From Rhynchopus sp. YZ270_cl-10 (lineage: Eukaryota; Euglenozoa; Diplonemea; Diplonemida; Diplonemidae): a DNA stretch of 64,000 nt. Below are positions 41,350 through 52,303 of this stretch, in pieces; position 1 is the first letter of the stretch, and every line of letters begins with the position of its first letter. A model generated the notes under the pieces. It saw nothing but the letters and a program-made list of their open reading frames with translations, was not told the DNA's origin and searched no databases. The DNA lies in NCBI GenBank assembly GCA_964035575.1, contig OZ037853.1, positions 1,272,501 to 1,336,500 of the forward strand, written 5' to 3'. The position numbers and the translations under genes were made by a program.

Positions 41350-44322
41350 ATGTTGGTCGCTGTGGCGACGCTCTTAACCGCGACAGCGCTGGGTGAGGTG
41401 AATGTGTGGCTGATCCCGCATGCACACTGCGACGTGGGCTGGCTGCAGACCTTCGACGACTTGGGGCGGCTGAATGTCTCGCGCATCCTGGACACTGTGA
41501 CGAAGAGCCTTCTTGAGGACGAGACACGCCGCTTCGCTTGGTCGGAGGTGGCGTTCTTTCAGTACTGGTGGGTGCGGCAGAGCGCGGCCACGCAGACCGC
41601 GTTCAAGGGCCTCGTTGCCCGCGGGCAGATGGAATTTGTGGACGGAGGCTGGTCCCAGCACGACATGGGGTGCACTGACTACGACGGAATGTTCAACAAC
41701 ATGGAAACCGGCCACCTCTTCCTGCGTGACACCTTTGCGCCCCTTGACGTGCGCCCCAGGGTTGGCTGGTCGGTGGACCCCTTTGGGATATCTGCGACAC
41801 AGGCGGTGTTCTACTCGCTGATGGGGATGGACTCTTATGTGTACACAAGAATCAACCAGAAGACGATAAGTGAAATGCAGGCCGACAGAACGCTTGAGTT
41901 TGCCTGGGAGGCGTCGTCGTCGTTGGGCACAGAGGATACGGTGCTGATGTCTCATGTCCTGGAAAGCTATTATTGCTCGCCAGGGAATTTCAGGTTTGAC
42001 TCGACGTCGGTTCCGACGCCAACGACGGCTGACGGGTTTGCGAAGCTTGCGGCGGAGTTGACGGCAATTGCGATCCAGCGTTCTGCATGGTTCCAAACCT
42101 CGAATGTTCTGATCCCTTGGGGATGTGATTACATGTTCCAAGACGCGCCCAAGGTGTACCTCCCCTCTGAGCAGGTCATGTCCCTGATGAACGCCAACAC
42201 AACTACCTCGGGGGTCTCCGTGCGCTACGGCACCCCATCAGAGTATATGAACACCATCCGAAACGAAAAGAAAACGGCCTGGCCCATTGCGCGCACCTAC
42301 CCTGGCGCGGTGCCGGGGGCGGTTGAGACGAACGGCGACTTTTTCCCGTACACCCCTTCACCAGGAAAGGACGGGTCGTGGTCGGGGTACCTTACGTCAC
42401 GCCCTTTGTTGAAAAGACTGTCGCGTGTGGCGCACACTGATATGTACGTTGCAGAGAGGCTGGCTGCGTTGGCGGCGAAGCCTGTTGTGAACAACACAAA
42501 GATGCTGGTGTCTCGACGGGGTATGGGGATTGTGCAGCATCACGACGCAATCACAGGGTCGCCGTGCAGTGCTGAGGAGGGATGTGTGTCAGACCAGGAC
42601 TCCGGCGAGCACGATGTGCTGGAGAGCTACGAGAGAATGTGCACTGCGGCGTCTGCTGCGGCAGGTGAGGTGGCGGCGGAGGAGCTGCGCATCACACCGA
42701 CCACACAGTACGACTTTGGGAACCGTCTGCTGGATGGGCGCAACGCGACGCTTGTGGTGACCAACCCTGTGGCCTCGCAGCGCACCGAAGTCGTCGAGGT
42801 GAAGATCCCCATCTGTGCCGTCGCAGTCACAGAGACCTCTGGGGCTGCGGTGGTCTCGCAGGTCGGAAGCGACCTGACGGTGTCGGACGGATCGATCTAC
42901 TACTTTACGCTGCGTATGATGGTGTCGTTGGCACCGTGGGAGACAAAGTCGTACAACGTGAACCCATGCGTGGCGGCGCAGCGGTGCAAGGGGTGGCGTG
43001 GTGGCGCTGTGTGCTATGCTACGGATGCGTCGACGTCGCGCCGTGCTATGCATGAGGAGGTGCGCCGTCTGGACAGAGACCAAGGATCGTGCCCTGCGCT
43101 TGCTGCCGTCGATGTTGGTGATAGGGAACAGCGTGCAGCAGTGCTTGCATCCTGCGCCGCAGGAGGTGACCCCACCCCACCACCACCACCACCACCGGTG
43201 GTGTCCATCGAAAACGATTTTATCAAATTGACGGTCAACGTCTCGACCGGGCCCATCGAGATTGTTGACAAAACAACCGGCACGGTGCATCCGTTCAAAC
43301 ACGAGCTGCTTGTCTACCGTGATACGGGGAATGCGTACACATTCCAGCCGGACGACGACGCAACACCTGTTCTCGGGGACAACGGGGCGCAGACCTTTGC
43401 CGTTGCTGTGGGGGTCGTCTTCTCGGAGGTGCGGATGAAGCTGAACAACCAACATAAGGTGTGGTACCGGGTGTGGCACTCCCAGGACGCAGACGTGGCG
43501 GGGCGGGTCGAGGTGGGCTACCGCGTGGGGGTGCTCGACCAGGGCACCGCGCTGTCCTCGCGCTTCACGACAGCGGTGGACAATGCGCGGGTGCTGTACT
43601 CAGAGAGCAATGGGTACGAGGTGCAGCGGCGGGCAGCCGATCTGTCATTTCCGAACAAAAACTGCTCGATTCCGGCGAATTTCTTCCCATCGCAGATGTC
43701 GTTCTTCATTAAGGACCACGCGACACAGCTCTCTGTTGCTGTTGACCGGTCGCGCGCTGTGGCCTCACTGCGCGCAGGGGAGGCAGAGCTTCTTCTGCAC
43801 CGCCGCAACATCGAAGACGTCTCCGTCATCCTCGACGACGTGACCCGCAACACACACCACACCTGGGTCTCCATCGGCCGCACGAACCAAACCAACCGTC
43901 TCCGCCAACAGATGAAGCTGCGCATGGCGCACCCCATTTCCCTTCTCTTTGCCTCTAAGCCGGTCAACGTCAACGCAGGCCTGCCGTCTCTCCCAGACAA
44001 CATCCACCTCCAGTCCCTCAAGCTCGACAGCAACGGCACCGTCCTCCTCCGCCTCATGCACGTCTACGCGAAGGGCGAGGACCCGGAGCTCTCTGTCTCA
44101 ACGGACGTCAACCTGCTGCCGTTCCTCGAGTCCTCGGGGAGGAGTGTGCTCTCTGTGGTCGAGATGTGCGCCTCTGGCATGGTTCCCTTGTCGTCAGTGC
44201 ACAGACCTTCATGGCAGAACGATACCAAGGGAGGCACAGCAAAGGAGGAGGTGTTGGTGGACCCAACAAGGATCGTGATGGTGCCGTTTGCGGTGCGGAC
44301 CTTTTCAGTGACCTTAGGGTGA
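41350..44322 (+). CDS. Lysosomal-type alpha-mannosidase (GH38)
   Basis: 990 residues from the ATG at 41350; the frame is open further upstream but has no earlier ATG nearby. A short hydrophobic signal peptide (MLVAVATLLTATALG) predicts entry to the secretory pathway. It should hydrolyse alpha-mannosides during glycoprotein breakdown in an acidic compartment. GH38 landmarks: PHAHCDVGW with zinc ligands H26 and D28, GWSVDPFG with nucleophile D143, and QHHDAITG with the third zinc ligand H398. The length is typical for the family. A Cys/Arg-rich insertion followed by a run of prolines (about residues 538-618) separates the catalytic half from the C-terminal beta domains and may be a processed, surface-exposed segment. 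Single exon. The family call is firm; the lysosomal location is inferred. Confidence 0.95.
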   Translation: MLVAVATLLTATALGEVNVWLIPHAHCDVGWLQTFDDLGRLNVSRILDTVTKSLLEDETRRFAWSEVAFFQYWWVRQSAATQTAFKGLVARGQMEFVDGGWSQHDMGCTDYDGMFNNMETGHLFLRDTFAPLDVRPRVGWSVDPFGISATQAVFYSLMGMDSYVYTRINQKTISEMQADRTLEFAWEASSSLGTEDTVLMSHVLESYYCSPGNFRFDSTSVPTPTTADGFAKLAAELTAIAIQRSAWFQTSNVLIPWGCDYMFQDAPKVYLPSEQVMSLMNANTTTSGVSVRYGTPSEYMNTIRNEKKTAWPIARTYPGAVPGAVETNGDFFPYTPSPGKDGSWSGYLTSRPLLKRLSRVAHTDMYVAERLAALAAKPVVNNTKMLVSRRGMGIVQHHDAITGSPCSAEEGCVSDQDSGEHDVLESYERMCTAASAAAGEVAAEELRITPTTQYDFGNRLLDGRNATLVVTNPVASQRTEVVEVKIPICAVAVTETSGAAVVSQVGSDLTVSDGSIYYFTLRMMVSLAPWETKSYNVNPCVAAQRCKGWRGGAVCYATDASTSRRAMHEEVRRLDRDQGSCPALAAVDVGDREQRAAVLASCAAGGDPTPPPPPPPVVSIENDFIKLTVNVSTGPIEIVDKTTGTVHPFKHELLVYRDTGNAYTFQPDDDATPVLGDNGAQTFAVAVGVVFSEVRMKLNNQHKVWYRVWHSQDADVAGRVEVGYRVGVLDQGTALSSRFTTAVDNARVLYSESNGYEVQRRAADLSFPNKNCSIPANFFPSQMSFFIKDHATQLSVAVDRSRAVASLRAGEAELLLHRRNIEDVSVILDDVTRNTHHTWVSIGRTNQTNRLRQQMKLRMAHPISLLFASKPVNVNAGLPSLPDNIHLQSLKLDSNGTVLLRLMHVYAKGEDPELSVSTDVNLLPFLESSGRSVLSVVEMCASGMVPLSSVHRPSWQNDTKGGTAKEEVLVDPTRIVMVPFAVRTFSVTLG

Positions 44323-45780
44323 AGGAAGAGAAGGAGAGAGGGGCTGGCTGGGAAGGTCAACCCCACGCAAGAAATGATGGAGTTTTTTTTTTTGTACTAA
44401 ATGCAGTATTATTACCATATTTTGTGGGAAAAAAGCGAAGAGCTAAGCTGCTAAAAAAAATAACTAAAGAGTGATGAAAATATTTTGGAGGAAAATAGAG
44501 AGGAAAAAAAAAAAATACAAAACAAAAAAAACAAAAATGAGCTGAACAAAGCAACAACGTAGGTCAACATTAGAGTCAATATATAACGACACTTTTTTTC
44601 CCCCCTGGGGTAGTGGAAGCGAACAACAAAAACAACCTTAATTTTTCCTCTTCCCGTTTTTAGCCTTTTTGAGCAACAAGCAAGGAGTAACGAGTCTCTC
44701 GAGCATTTTTTGTTTTCCTGGGAGAACGTCGGAGCGCTGGGAGCCCTCTGTATGGTTGAGGCCCTACCCTAAATTGGGTTCGGGGAAAATGGCGCCAGGA
44801 AAACTATTTAAAAAAAAAACAAAAACAAGAATAGAACCAGAAGAGGGCCACACCCCTCTTCTATTGCAAGTGAACCACGTGACCTATCGTATAAAAAGCA
44901 GGGTACTTCGATCGGTCTAAAGTTATCTACAGATGGGGCTTCGGGGAAGCGTGCAACCAACAAACTGTCCCCCTGTTTCGTTTCCCGTTTTTCCTGTGTG
45001 GGTGAAGATAGCTATTGACAGTGTAGTATTTTTCGTTTTCCCTAGGTTGCATCTAGGAAGGGGGGGGAAAGCGGGATTTTTTGCCCCAATTATCCGGTCT
45101 AGAAATATCGTGCTAAGTTAGTGAGGCCCTGAGGTTTGGGGTAAAAGGGTAAAAGTTTTAATAAAAAGTGAAAAAGCGAGATCACCATCTGCTTGTCCTT
45201 TATTCATGTGCAGCTAAATACCAAGCAAATGAATGCTTCTTCTTTTTTAGACAAGACATGTGTGTATTTCTAGTGAAATTTTTCAGTTACCTTGAGGCGT
45301 TTTTTGTTCCCTCCCGTGCTCCCCATCTCACACATTACATTATTACACATTAGGAAATTTGTCACTTTTTCGTTTATTATTGTGAGCGGCTTTTCAACAC
45401 GGATTTTCAAAAAATAAGTGTGTGTGTGTATGCGTTTGATAACGAATATGGGGTAATTCTTGCGCAGAATATGGCCCAATGTGTGTGTGTGACTGAGTGT
45501 GGGGATGTGTTCAAGAATTATACTCTTTCCCCCCAAACCCCCTTTTTTCGTCTCTGGTTTTCTTTATCCAAACGTCGAGTGGATCTGTAATACTTTTCGG
45601 GGGGGAAACAAAAAAAGCATTAACAAGCATAAAACAGAGCAACAAAGAGAGAACCAACTTTTTTTACCTTTCATCTAAAACCACCAAAAAAAGGAAAGGG
45701 TGCATGTGTTGACCCTCTCATACTTTCAATTCTGTGAATTGAAAGTGAATCTTTCAACCTTTCAAACCTTTTCAGTACCG
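44323..45780. other. AT-rich spacer with dispersed repeats
   Basis: 44610-44700 resembles parts of 15490-15650 in the duplicated RING leader. 45487-45600 matches 32420-32535. The rest is homopolymer-rich and unassigned. Confidence 0.5.
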
Positions 45781-46400
45781 TAGCCAGGGGGTGCCAACTA
45801 ATAGCTACCCATATCCCGGGGAAATTGTCTGCCACAAAAAATCAAACAATAATTTCCACGTTTCTTTTTCTCCAGCAGGTTATATTTCTCCCCGCACCCC
45901 GTTTTGGGGCACGGCAGGTGTTGCTGGCTATTCCGTGTGGGTGCTTCGTCTCCCATGGGTTCCTTCTCTTCAGTGATGGTCCACTTCAGGCCCTGTGTGT
46001 CTCGCGTCTATTATGACTGCAGCGATCTTTTCCCCTGAAGTGGGGTATCGCCTTTTGAGAGTGGTGTTGGAGCAGACTTGAGGTCGCCAGTTCTGTTCTG
46101 AAGCCCGCGCCCTCTCATCCACCCTCATGAGCAGTAGTTTGACTCTTGCTAGAATGATGTTCTCTAGTGGCTCCAGGGCGGCTTCAAGCAATGTAGCATG
46201 TGTGTGTGAGCATACCGTGGACCACGATACCAGCAGGTACGATCTGGCGTAGTTCACATTCCATCAATGATCCAGAGTGCTATGTTGAGGCCCTTCCCAT
46301 GTCTCCCATGTGGTTTCGAGCTGGGATCCCTCGATTGATGAGTAGGGGGTACCGTGGTCAGTATATTAGCTGTCCGAAAAATTAATAAATAAATAAAAAA
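45781..46400. mobile_element. Possible non-LTR retroelement fragment
   Basis: A moderately GC-rich block ending in AATAAATAAATAAA on the plus strand, as LINE and SINE tails often do. The minus strand has a 95-codon frame (46257 to 45970) that vaguely recalls the tail region of LINE proteins, but in the opposite orientation to the A-rich tail, so the evidence conflicts. 46400-46939 downstream is AT-rich and unassigned. Confidence 0.25.
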
Positions 46401-46939
46401 TGCTCTATGTGCTCAGAAACGGCACAGGGGTCCCCCAGAAAACATTTTCTGTACAACACGTCACGCCCCGCACTGGATTAGTGCCTTTTTTTGGGCCTAA
46501 AATTCAAAAATGCAAAAATGACTTTGTACAAGGGCGTTTTTTACGTGTTTTTTCATGATTTTTCAAAGTCGCCAAAAATCATGTAAAATACTGCTTCCCA
46601 CCCAACATTCTCTCCACAACATCGTTCTGACACCCATAGGTCCAAAAAAAACAGGTTTTTATATATTTTTTTCAACAACTGGTGTATAATAAAATTCCAC
46701 CAAAATCCACTATCCCACCTCACCCACAGGCAAATATCTTAACTATGTGTACCTGTGTGAATTGATTCTGAGTGATAATGCAGCAACCGCTGGGTAGTTC
46801 TATGGGGTAAAACGCCACCTGGGGTCACAAGGCCCAGGCTCCTACCTTTCCAGGTAGGGGAGCTGTTGAGTGACCCATCGGACAATCGTTTGAAGGGTCT
46901 TGGAGGTTATGGTGTCGGGGGTGTCACTGTTCGTTTGTG

Positions 46940-47810
46940 TGGACATTTGAGAAGTGTTTGTGCAATTGGTCCCGTACCAAGGTTTCTTGTTGGATGTGAT
47001 TTGTGCTGAAATGGATGGATTCTGAGGGTAAATGCTGCAAGCGCTAGGTATTCCGTGGCACAAATAAATTGACATGTGTTTGTGGAATTGGTCCCGTACC
47101 AAGGTTTCTTGTTGGGTGTGATTTGTGCTGAAATGGATGCATTATGAGGGTAAATGCTGCAAGCGCTAGGTATTCCGTGGCACAAATAAATTGACATGTG
47201 TTTGTGGAATTGGTCCCGTACCAAGGTGTCTTCTTGGATGTGATTTGTGCTGAAATGGATGGATTCTGAGGGTAAATGCTGCAAGCGCTAGGTATTCCGT
47301 GGTGCAAATAAATTGACATGTGTTTGCGGAATTGGTCCCGTACCAAAGTGTCTTCTTGGATGTGATTTGTGCTGAAATGGATGCATTCTGAGGGTAAATG
47401 CTGCAAGCGCTAGGTATTCCGTGGCACAAATAAATTGACATGTGTTTGTGGAATTGGTCCCGTACCAAGGTGTCTTCTTGGATGTGATTTGTGCTGAAAT
47501 GGATGGATTCTGAGGGTAAATGCTGCAAGCGCTAGGTATTCCGTGGCCCAAATAAATTGACATGTGTTTGTGGAATTGGTCCCGTACCAAGGTTTCTTGT
47601 TGGGTGTGATTTGTGCTGAAATGGATGGATTCTGAGGGTAAATGCGGCAAGCGCTAGGTATTCCGTGGTGCAAATAAATTGACATGTGTTTGCGGAATTG
47701 GTCCCGTACCAAGGTTTCTTGTTGGGTGTGATTTGTGCTGAAATGGATGGATTCTGAGGGTAAATGCTGCAAGCGCTAGGTATTCCGTGGTGCAAATAAA
47801 TTGAAATGTG
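46940..47810. repeat. 122-bp satellite, about seven copies
   Basis: Units begin near ATTGACATGTGTTTGTGG and repeat every 122 bases with few substitutions. A degenerate partial unit precedes the array (about 46755-46830). Minus-strand frames of about 120 codons recur once per unit; since 122 is not a multiple of three these are shifted copies, not genes. The array ends about 60 bases before the next gene. Confidence 0.92.
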
Positions 47811-47937
47811 TGGATTATTAACTTGACTTGGTTTTGCTTTTCCCCCTTGTTTTTTTTTTTTTTGTAATATCATGTATTTGAATTTCATTAACTCTTCAGA
47901 GTGTACACAGTGGATTCATTATATTTTCTTCAAAAAA

Positions 47938-49008
47938 ATGAGCAAGGAAGGAACCTGTGAACACTGTTGTCGCAGTTTTGGTAACCTCTATAAGCATAGA
48001 AGCAGTGAGACATGCCAAGGGATGACGTGGGTGTCCTCCGATGTCATAGCAGCGAGACTTGTGCGAAAAAGACGTGTGTTTTGTAGTCTTAGTGGCGATA
48101 AGATTGTGGGTGTATTCTCCAGCCTACTTGCAACGAGGGAGAGAATGAGGGCGAAAAATTCTGACTTTCGCAACCTAGTCAGAATTTTGAAGCGCGAGAT
48201 CGATGCTGAGGACGGACTAGAGTGGTGTAAGACGGTCGAAGATGAGAAGAAAGCTGCTCTGTATTGCTTCTCTGTCGGACAGTGTCCCTGCAGTGCGAAT
48301 GCGATTGCGTGTGAAGAAGGAGATGTACTTCCCGCAGCAGTTGCGGACATTGACCTTGAGGACACTGACGGTAGTGCCCTCAGTGACGATTTGTTGTTCC
48401 AGAGGGAGGAGCAAGGGGCAATGGACTGCGACAGTGATGACGGCGTGCATTCTTGTGCTGATGTTGCCGATGATCATCCGATGGACGCGCAGCGTGACAC
48501 TGTTCTGCACTCGGGTGATGATAGTGAGGGTGAGGATGATTCCGATGAGGATGATGATGATAGTGACAATGGCGATGATGGTGCTGATGGCGATGATGAA
48601 GATGACAAGAAGGATGCGATGCAGAAGACGGTCACTGCGTTCATGAAGGCCGTTGCAGGGCGTTCCCAAGCTGCACAACGTGCGTGTGGGGTTTCCTCTA
48701 AAGAGTTGGCCAAGGTGATTTCTGCGTGTGCCTCAGAAGCCGGTGTCACTCCTGTGGTTGTGCCCCCACAGGGTCTGCTGAACAGAAAGGGGGGCGCGCT
48801 TGGATTCTTTATGCCTGGTAAGAAGCTCAGTGATTCCTGGGCGGTCTTTCGAAAAAATGTGAATGTGAAGGGGAAAAGGGGGGTGCATGCCTTTTATTGC
48901 ACGAATATGGCTTGTGCGGAGCATTGGCCACAGAGCGAACACATGTCAGATGTCGACCCCTCCTGCAACGACGACACTCCCACAGACCAGATTCTGTTCC
49001 AGATGTGA
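47938..49008 (+). CDS. Unrecognised acidic protein with Cys/His motif
   Basis: 356 residues from the ATG at 47938 (MSKEGTCEHC); an in-frame ATG at 47872 would add 22 residues, but the inner start gives a hydrophilic N-terminus. Visible features: CEHC followed by His and Cys (C-x2-C-x8-H-x5-C), a possible small zinc finger, at residues 7-25; a basic segment; a long Asp/Glu-rich run (about 195-245); and a basic C-terminal part with further Cys and His. No family is recognised. The finger plus acidic tract suggests a nuclear or transposon-associated protein, but this is a guess. It is placed between a 122-bp satellite and a downstream tandem repeat. Confidence 0.6.
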   Translation: MSKEGTCEHCCRSFGNLYKHRSSETCQGMTWVSSDVIAARLVRKRRVFCSLSGDKIVGVFSSLLATRERMRAKNSDFRNLVRILKREIDAEDGLEWCKTVEDEKKAALYCFSVGQCPCSANAIACEEGDVLPAAVADIDLEDTDGSALSDDLLFQREEQGAMDCDSDDGVHSCADVADDHPMDAQRDTVLHSGDDSEGEDDSDEDDDDSDNGDDGADGDDEDDKKDAMQKTVTAFMKAVAGRSQAAQRACGVSSKELAKVISACASEAGVTPVVVPPQGLLNRKGGALGFFMPGKKLSDSWAVFRKNVNVKGKRGVHAFYCTNMACAEHWPQSEHMSDVDPSCNDDTPTDQILFQM

Positions 49009-49024
49009 TGTTTCGATGTGTTTT

Positions 49025-49270
49025 CAGTACCATTGTATTGTGCTAATTGGTCGCCGCCTGAAGTATCCGTAATTGAATTAGTTCTGTATTCTGTGATCAG
49101 TCTTATGAGTGTATGCTGCATGCGACAATTGAAAGATCTGAAACAACATTGTATTGTGCTAATTGGTGGCCACCCGAAGTTTCCGTAATTGAACTAGTTA
49201 TGAAATCTGTTGTCAGTGTTATGGGTGGCATGCTGCATGCTCTGCCGACAATTGAACGCTTGAAACAATA
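49025..49270 (+). repeat. Tandem duplication after the acidic-protein gene
   Basis: Two units of about 120 bases, both containing TTGTATTGTGCTAATTGGT and TCCGTAATTGAA. They lie immediately 3' of the gene and may be its duplicated 3' untranslated region. Confidence 0.75.
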
Positions 49271-49289
49271 TTCGGTAGATTCTCAGAAT

Positions 49290-50261
49290 TCGGATTTTTG
49301 CTGAGGTGGCGGACCACTGTCCGCGATAGCAAGGCTTCGCGCTAACTTTCAGGGAAAAAAATTGAATAATTGACATGTGGTGTTCGAGGCGAAGTCGATA
49401 TTGACAGGGCGCTGACAAGTCGTGGACCGATTTCCGAAAGCACCAACATAGCGAAAAAAATAAAAATCAAAAAAAAAAAAAAATATTTTTCCAGGTCGTG
49501 GGCTGGACCTAAAACTGCATCCGGGGGTCCTTTCGTGGCACTTCCTCCAGAAACCCTGTGAAGGTCTTGGCCTGAGGGTACAAAGCTGGGATGGCTAACC
49601 CCGGGAAATGAAGGTGGTCACACACTGTGGAGGTACACACCCGATCCCTAATGAGTCAACACTACACCTAGGTGCCGGCCTATTACTCGTCTAGTAGGCA
49701 AGGGGGAAGTACAGACACCACCGCAGCCAGGACACCTCCCTGAGGCTCTTTACAATGATGAGAATAGTAACCAAAACCCCACACCAAGTGTGACTCTCAC
49801 TCACACCGCTGGCGGGCACACTTCGGCACGTGCCTGTGAGGGCTGCCCTGATTGATCTTCCCAGTAACTAGCGAATGCTGCCTGAGTATAAAAAAAAAAA
49901 TATTTTTTTTTGAAAAAAAACGGCCCAAAACGACAAATTAGTTTTTAGGACAAAAATTTCCTCACAAATCGTTAAGCATGGAACCCCCTATGATGAGCTG
50001 AGATTGAGTGGTATTGGTGGGATTGTGGTGGCATGTATGTGGTAGCTGTTTACTTCGTAGGTGATGGAGTCATGGTCTGAGAGTGGTGGTGTCTAGTGCA
50101 GTCGCTTGTTTAAGGTCTTGCGTGTTTGTAACGTCTGGAGAAGATCTTGTCTGCACACCCATCACCGTCGTCGCTCTGGGTGCTCTTGTTTGGGCCGTTG
50201 TAAACTGTGTTCTTCGCGAAACAGGTGTTCTGCCGTGAGTTCAGGACCCATATGGGGTGCC
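49290..50261. other. Unassigned spacer
   Basis: 49500-49890 is GC-rich, non-repetitive within this window and bounded on the right by an A/T homopolymer tract. It could be an end of an unrecognised retroelement. The remainder is AT-rich. No gene is supported. Confidence 0.4.
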
Positions 50262-50348
50262 ACAATGGATGTTTCTTCTTGTCACACAAACACACAAACA
50301 GGGACAACACACCAACCTCTGTGAAACAAAAGACTTTCTTTCAGGAAG
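50262..50348 (+). repeat. Relic of a receptor 5' leader
   Basis: From CACAATGGATGTTTCTTCTT through AGGGACAACACACCAACCTC to TTTCAGGAAGAT this matches the end of the receptor leaders (3294-3396, 34757-34858). The match stops at the receptor start codon, where the SnoaL-like leader begins, so the two leaders are fused here. Confidence 0.8.
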
Positions 50349-50496
50349 ATCCCATCGTGTGCGGTGCTTGTCCCTGCATGACACAGCCACCAACAGGCAG
50401 CACCTGTCCCTACTCAGACGAAACCACACCACACACACCCAACAACACCCACTGTGCAGCCCTCCCACACACAACACAAAATACCCTTTTCTGAAA

Positions 50497-50838
50497 ATGT
50501 CGTCCCCGTGTGAGGCTGCCAAGACATTCGTGGACCTTCGTGTGGCGAAGAAGAACGACGAAGCAAAGCAGCACCTCGCAGACGACTGCGTGTGGACGGT
50601 GCCGACGATGACGGGGAGCGACACGAAGACCGGGAAGGACAACGTTGCGGCCTTCTGGGTTGAGCAGGACAAGAGTCTCCCGACAGTTGTGTCGATCGAC
50701 GACTTCGAGCCGACGGGCGACAACGCGGCTGTGCGCAAGATGGTCATCAAGAAGATGATGATGAAGATCAACCTCACCCAGACCATCACCTTCAACTCCG
50801 ACATGAAGGTCGTCTCCTCTGTGACCGCCAAGGCATGA
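50497..50838 (+). CDS. NTF2/SnoaL-like small protein, copy 2
   Basis: 113 residues, identical in protein to the copy at 33762-34103, with only isolated nucleotide differences in and around the gene. Unlike copy 1 it is preceded by a receptor-type leader (50262-50348), so its promoter may be of receptor origin. The fold assignment is the same and equally tentative. The perfect protein identity with diverged flanks implies recent duplication, conversion or strong constraint. Confidence 0.7.
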   Translation: MSSPCEAAKTFVDLRVAKKNDEAKQHLADDCVWTVPTMTGSDTKTGKDNVAAFWVEQDKSLPTVVSIDDFEPTGDNAAVRKMVIKKMMMKINLTQTITFNSDMKVVSSVTAKA

Positions 50839-51079
50839 GGGGTGCGCTCATCCTGTCACGGATAGTTCTGCCTCTGTTTTATTCATATTCTTTCAAATGT
50901 GCGTATATTTCTCGAGTGGTTTTGATTTTGCTTTTACTTCTGGTTTTGGTTTCTTGGTGACTAAGCACGAGAGGCTTCGGTTCATTTTGCAAACTTTTGT
51001 GTTGTTTTCTTTTCCACGCAGCTTTGGATGATGTGAGTGTCCCTTTGTGGGTGCCTCTGTTTTCCAATATCTGCTGTTG

Positions 51080-51766
51080 ACTTCGCATCCGCCGCTGTAC
51101 GGTCAAGTGGTCACACCCTCAGCGTCTCTCTCTTTTATAGGTTACTAAACAGGTCAACCACCTTCGTTCAATGTTACCAACACACTGCCCTTTTTATCCC
51201 CCCCCCACCCAGAAACAAAGGAAATGAAAACAAGTAATTGCTATCGGAAAAAAAACGGGGTGTGATGTGGAACTCCATCCTGTAGAAATAATCTACAGCA
51301 CGTCCAGCATTCTGCTCTTCTGCAGGTATGTTAACGCTCTTCGTACGCTGCCAGATCCACTGGGACGCCAGCATCTGAAACGTTCAAGAAGGGGCGCTGT
51401 CCTCTCCGTCCAGCACCATCTGCTCGATAGCGTTGTTGGACGTCGGCTCGGCAGGCTCGGCGTGTTCCAGCTCGTTTTTGTCCACAGGCTCCCCACATTG
51501 TCGTCGTCGTTGGAGTGCGGAAGAAGCACAGAATGCACAGACTACAACACATCGATCACACCAGGCACATCAGCACCTCCAGCAAATCGCCAGGATGCGA
51601 CGGTGGTTTCGAAAATCGCGCGGGGTTTTCCACAGCACACCCCGTTTTTTTCTTAGCAATTACTTGTCCTTGTTGTTATTGTTGTTTTCAACCACCTTCC
51701 TTCAACCCTTGTGGGATCAGTCGTTATTTTTTTCGCGAAAACATGAAATTACACATTTCAAGAGAA
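51080..51766. other. Unassigned spacer
   Basis: Contains a GC-rich stretch (about 51290-51610) with short open frames on both strands and no recognised domain. No gene is called. Confidence 0.35.
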
Positions 51767-52303
51767 CAAATTAAAAAGGGTCCTTATTTGCATTTTTGGG
51801 CTCCGCCCGTGCAGTGGTGGGGTCAATCTCGAAAATTGGACAATTTTTTGACCACTTAAATTTTGAGAAATATGAGCCCGGTTCCTTATACGTGGGGCCC
51901 ATTTTCGGCTAAAATTTTCCTCAAAATCTGGTTTTGTAAAATTGACCCTTTCCCCCCCCCCACATCGATTTCAATACTATACCTTACTTCACCTACGGTT
52001 ACCCTTACAGGGGGGGGGTGAAGGAAGGTAAGTTGACAAATTAAAAAGGGTCCTTATTTGCATTTTTGGGCTCCGCCCGTGCAGTGGTGGGGTCAATCTC
52101 GAAAATTGGACAATTTTTTGACCACTTAAATTTTGAGAAATATGAGCCCGGTTGCTTATACGTGGGGCCCATTTTCGGCTAAAATTTTCCTCAAAATCTG
52201 GTTTTGTAAAATTGACCCTTTCCCCCCCCCACATCGATTTCAATACTATACCTTACTTCACCTACGGTTACCCTTACAGGGGGGGTGAAGGAAGGTAAGT
52301 TGA
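51767..52303 (+). repeat. Tandem duplication, ~270-bp unit
   Basis: Two nearly identical units starting CAAATTAAAAAGGGTCC at 51767 and 52037, each ending GGTGAAGGAAGGTAAGTTGA. They contain TGGGCTCCGCCCGTG and a C run. No coding content. Differences are few, so the duplication is recent. Confidence 0.9.

Noticed and set aside
46257-46330. GGTTTCGAGCTGGG as a tRNA B box
   Set aside because: No A box at proper spacing and no cloverleaf. Kept only as part of a weak retroelement call.
46907-47888. Series of ~120-codon minus-strand frames
   Set aside because: One per 122-bp satellite unit, in rotating frames. Not genes.
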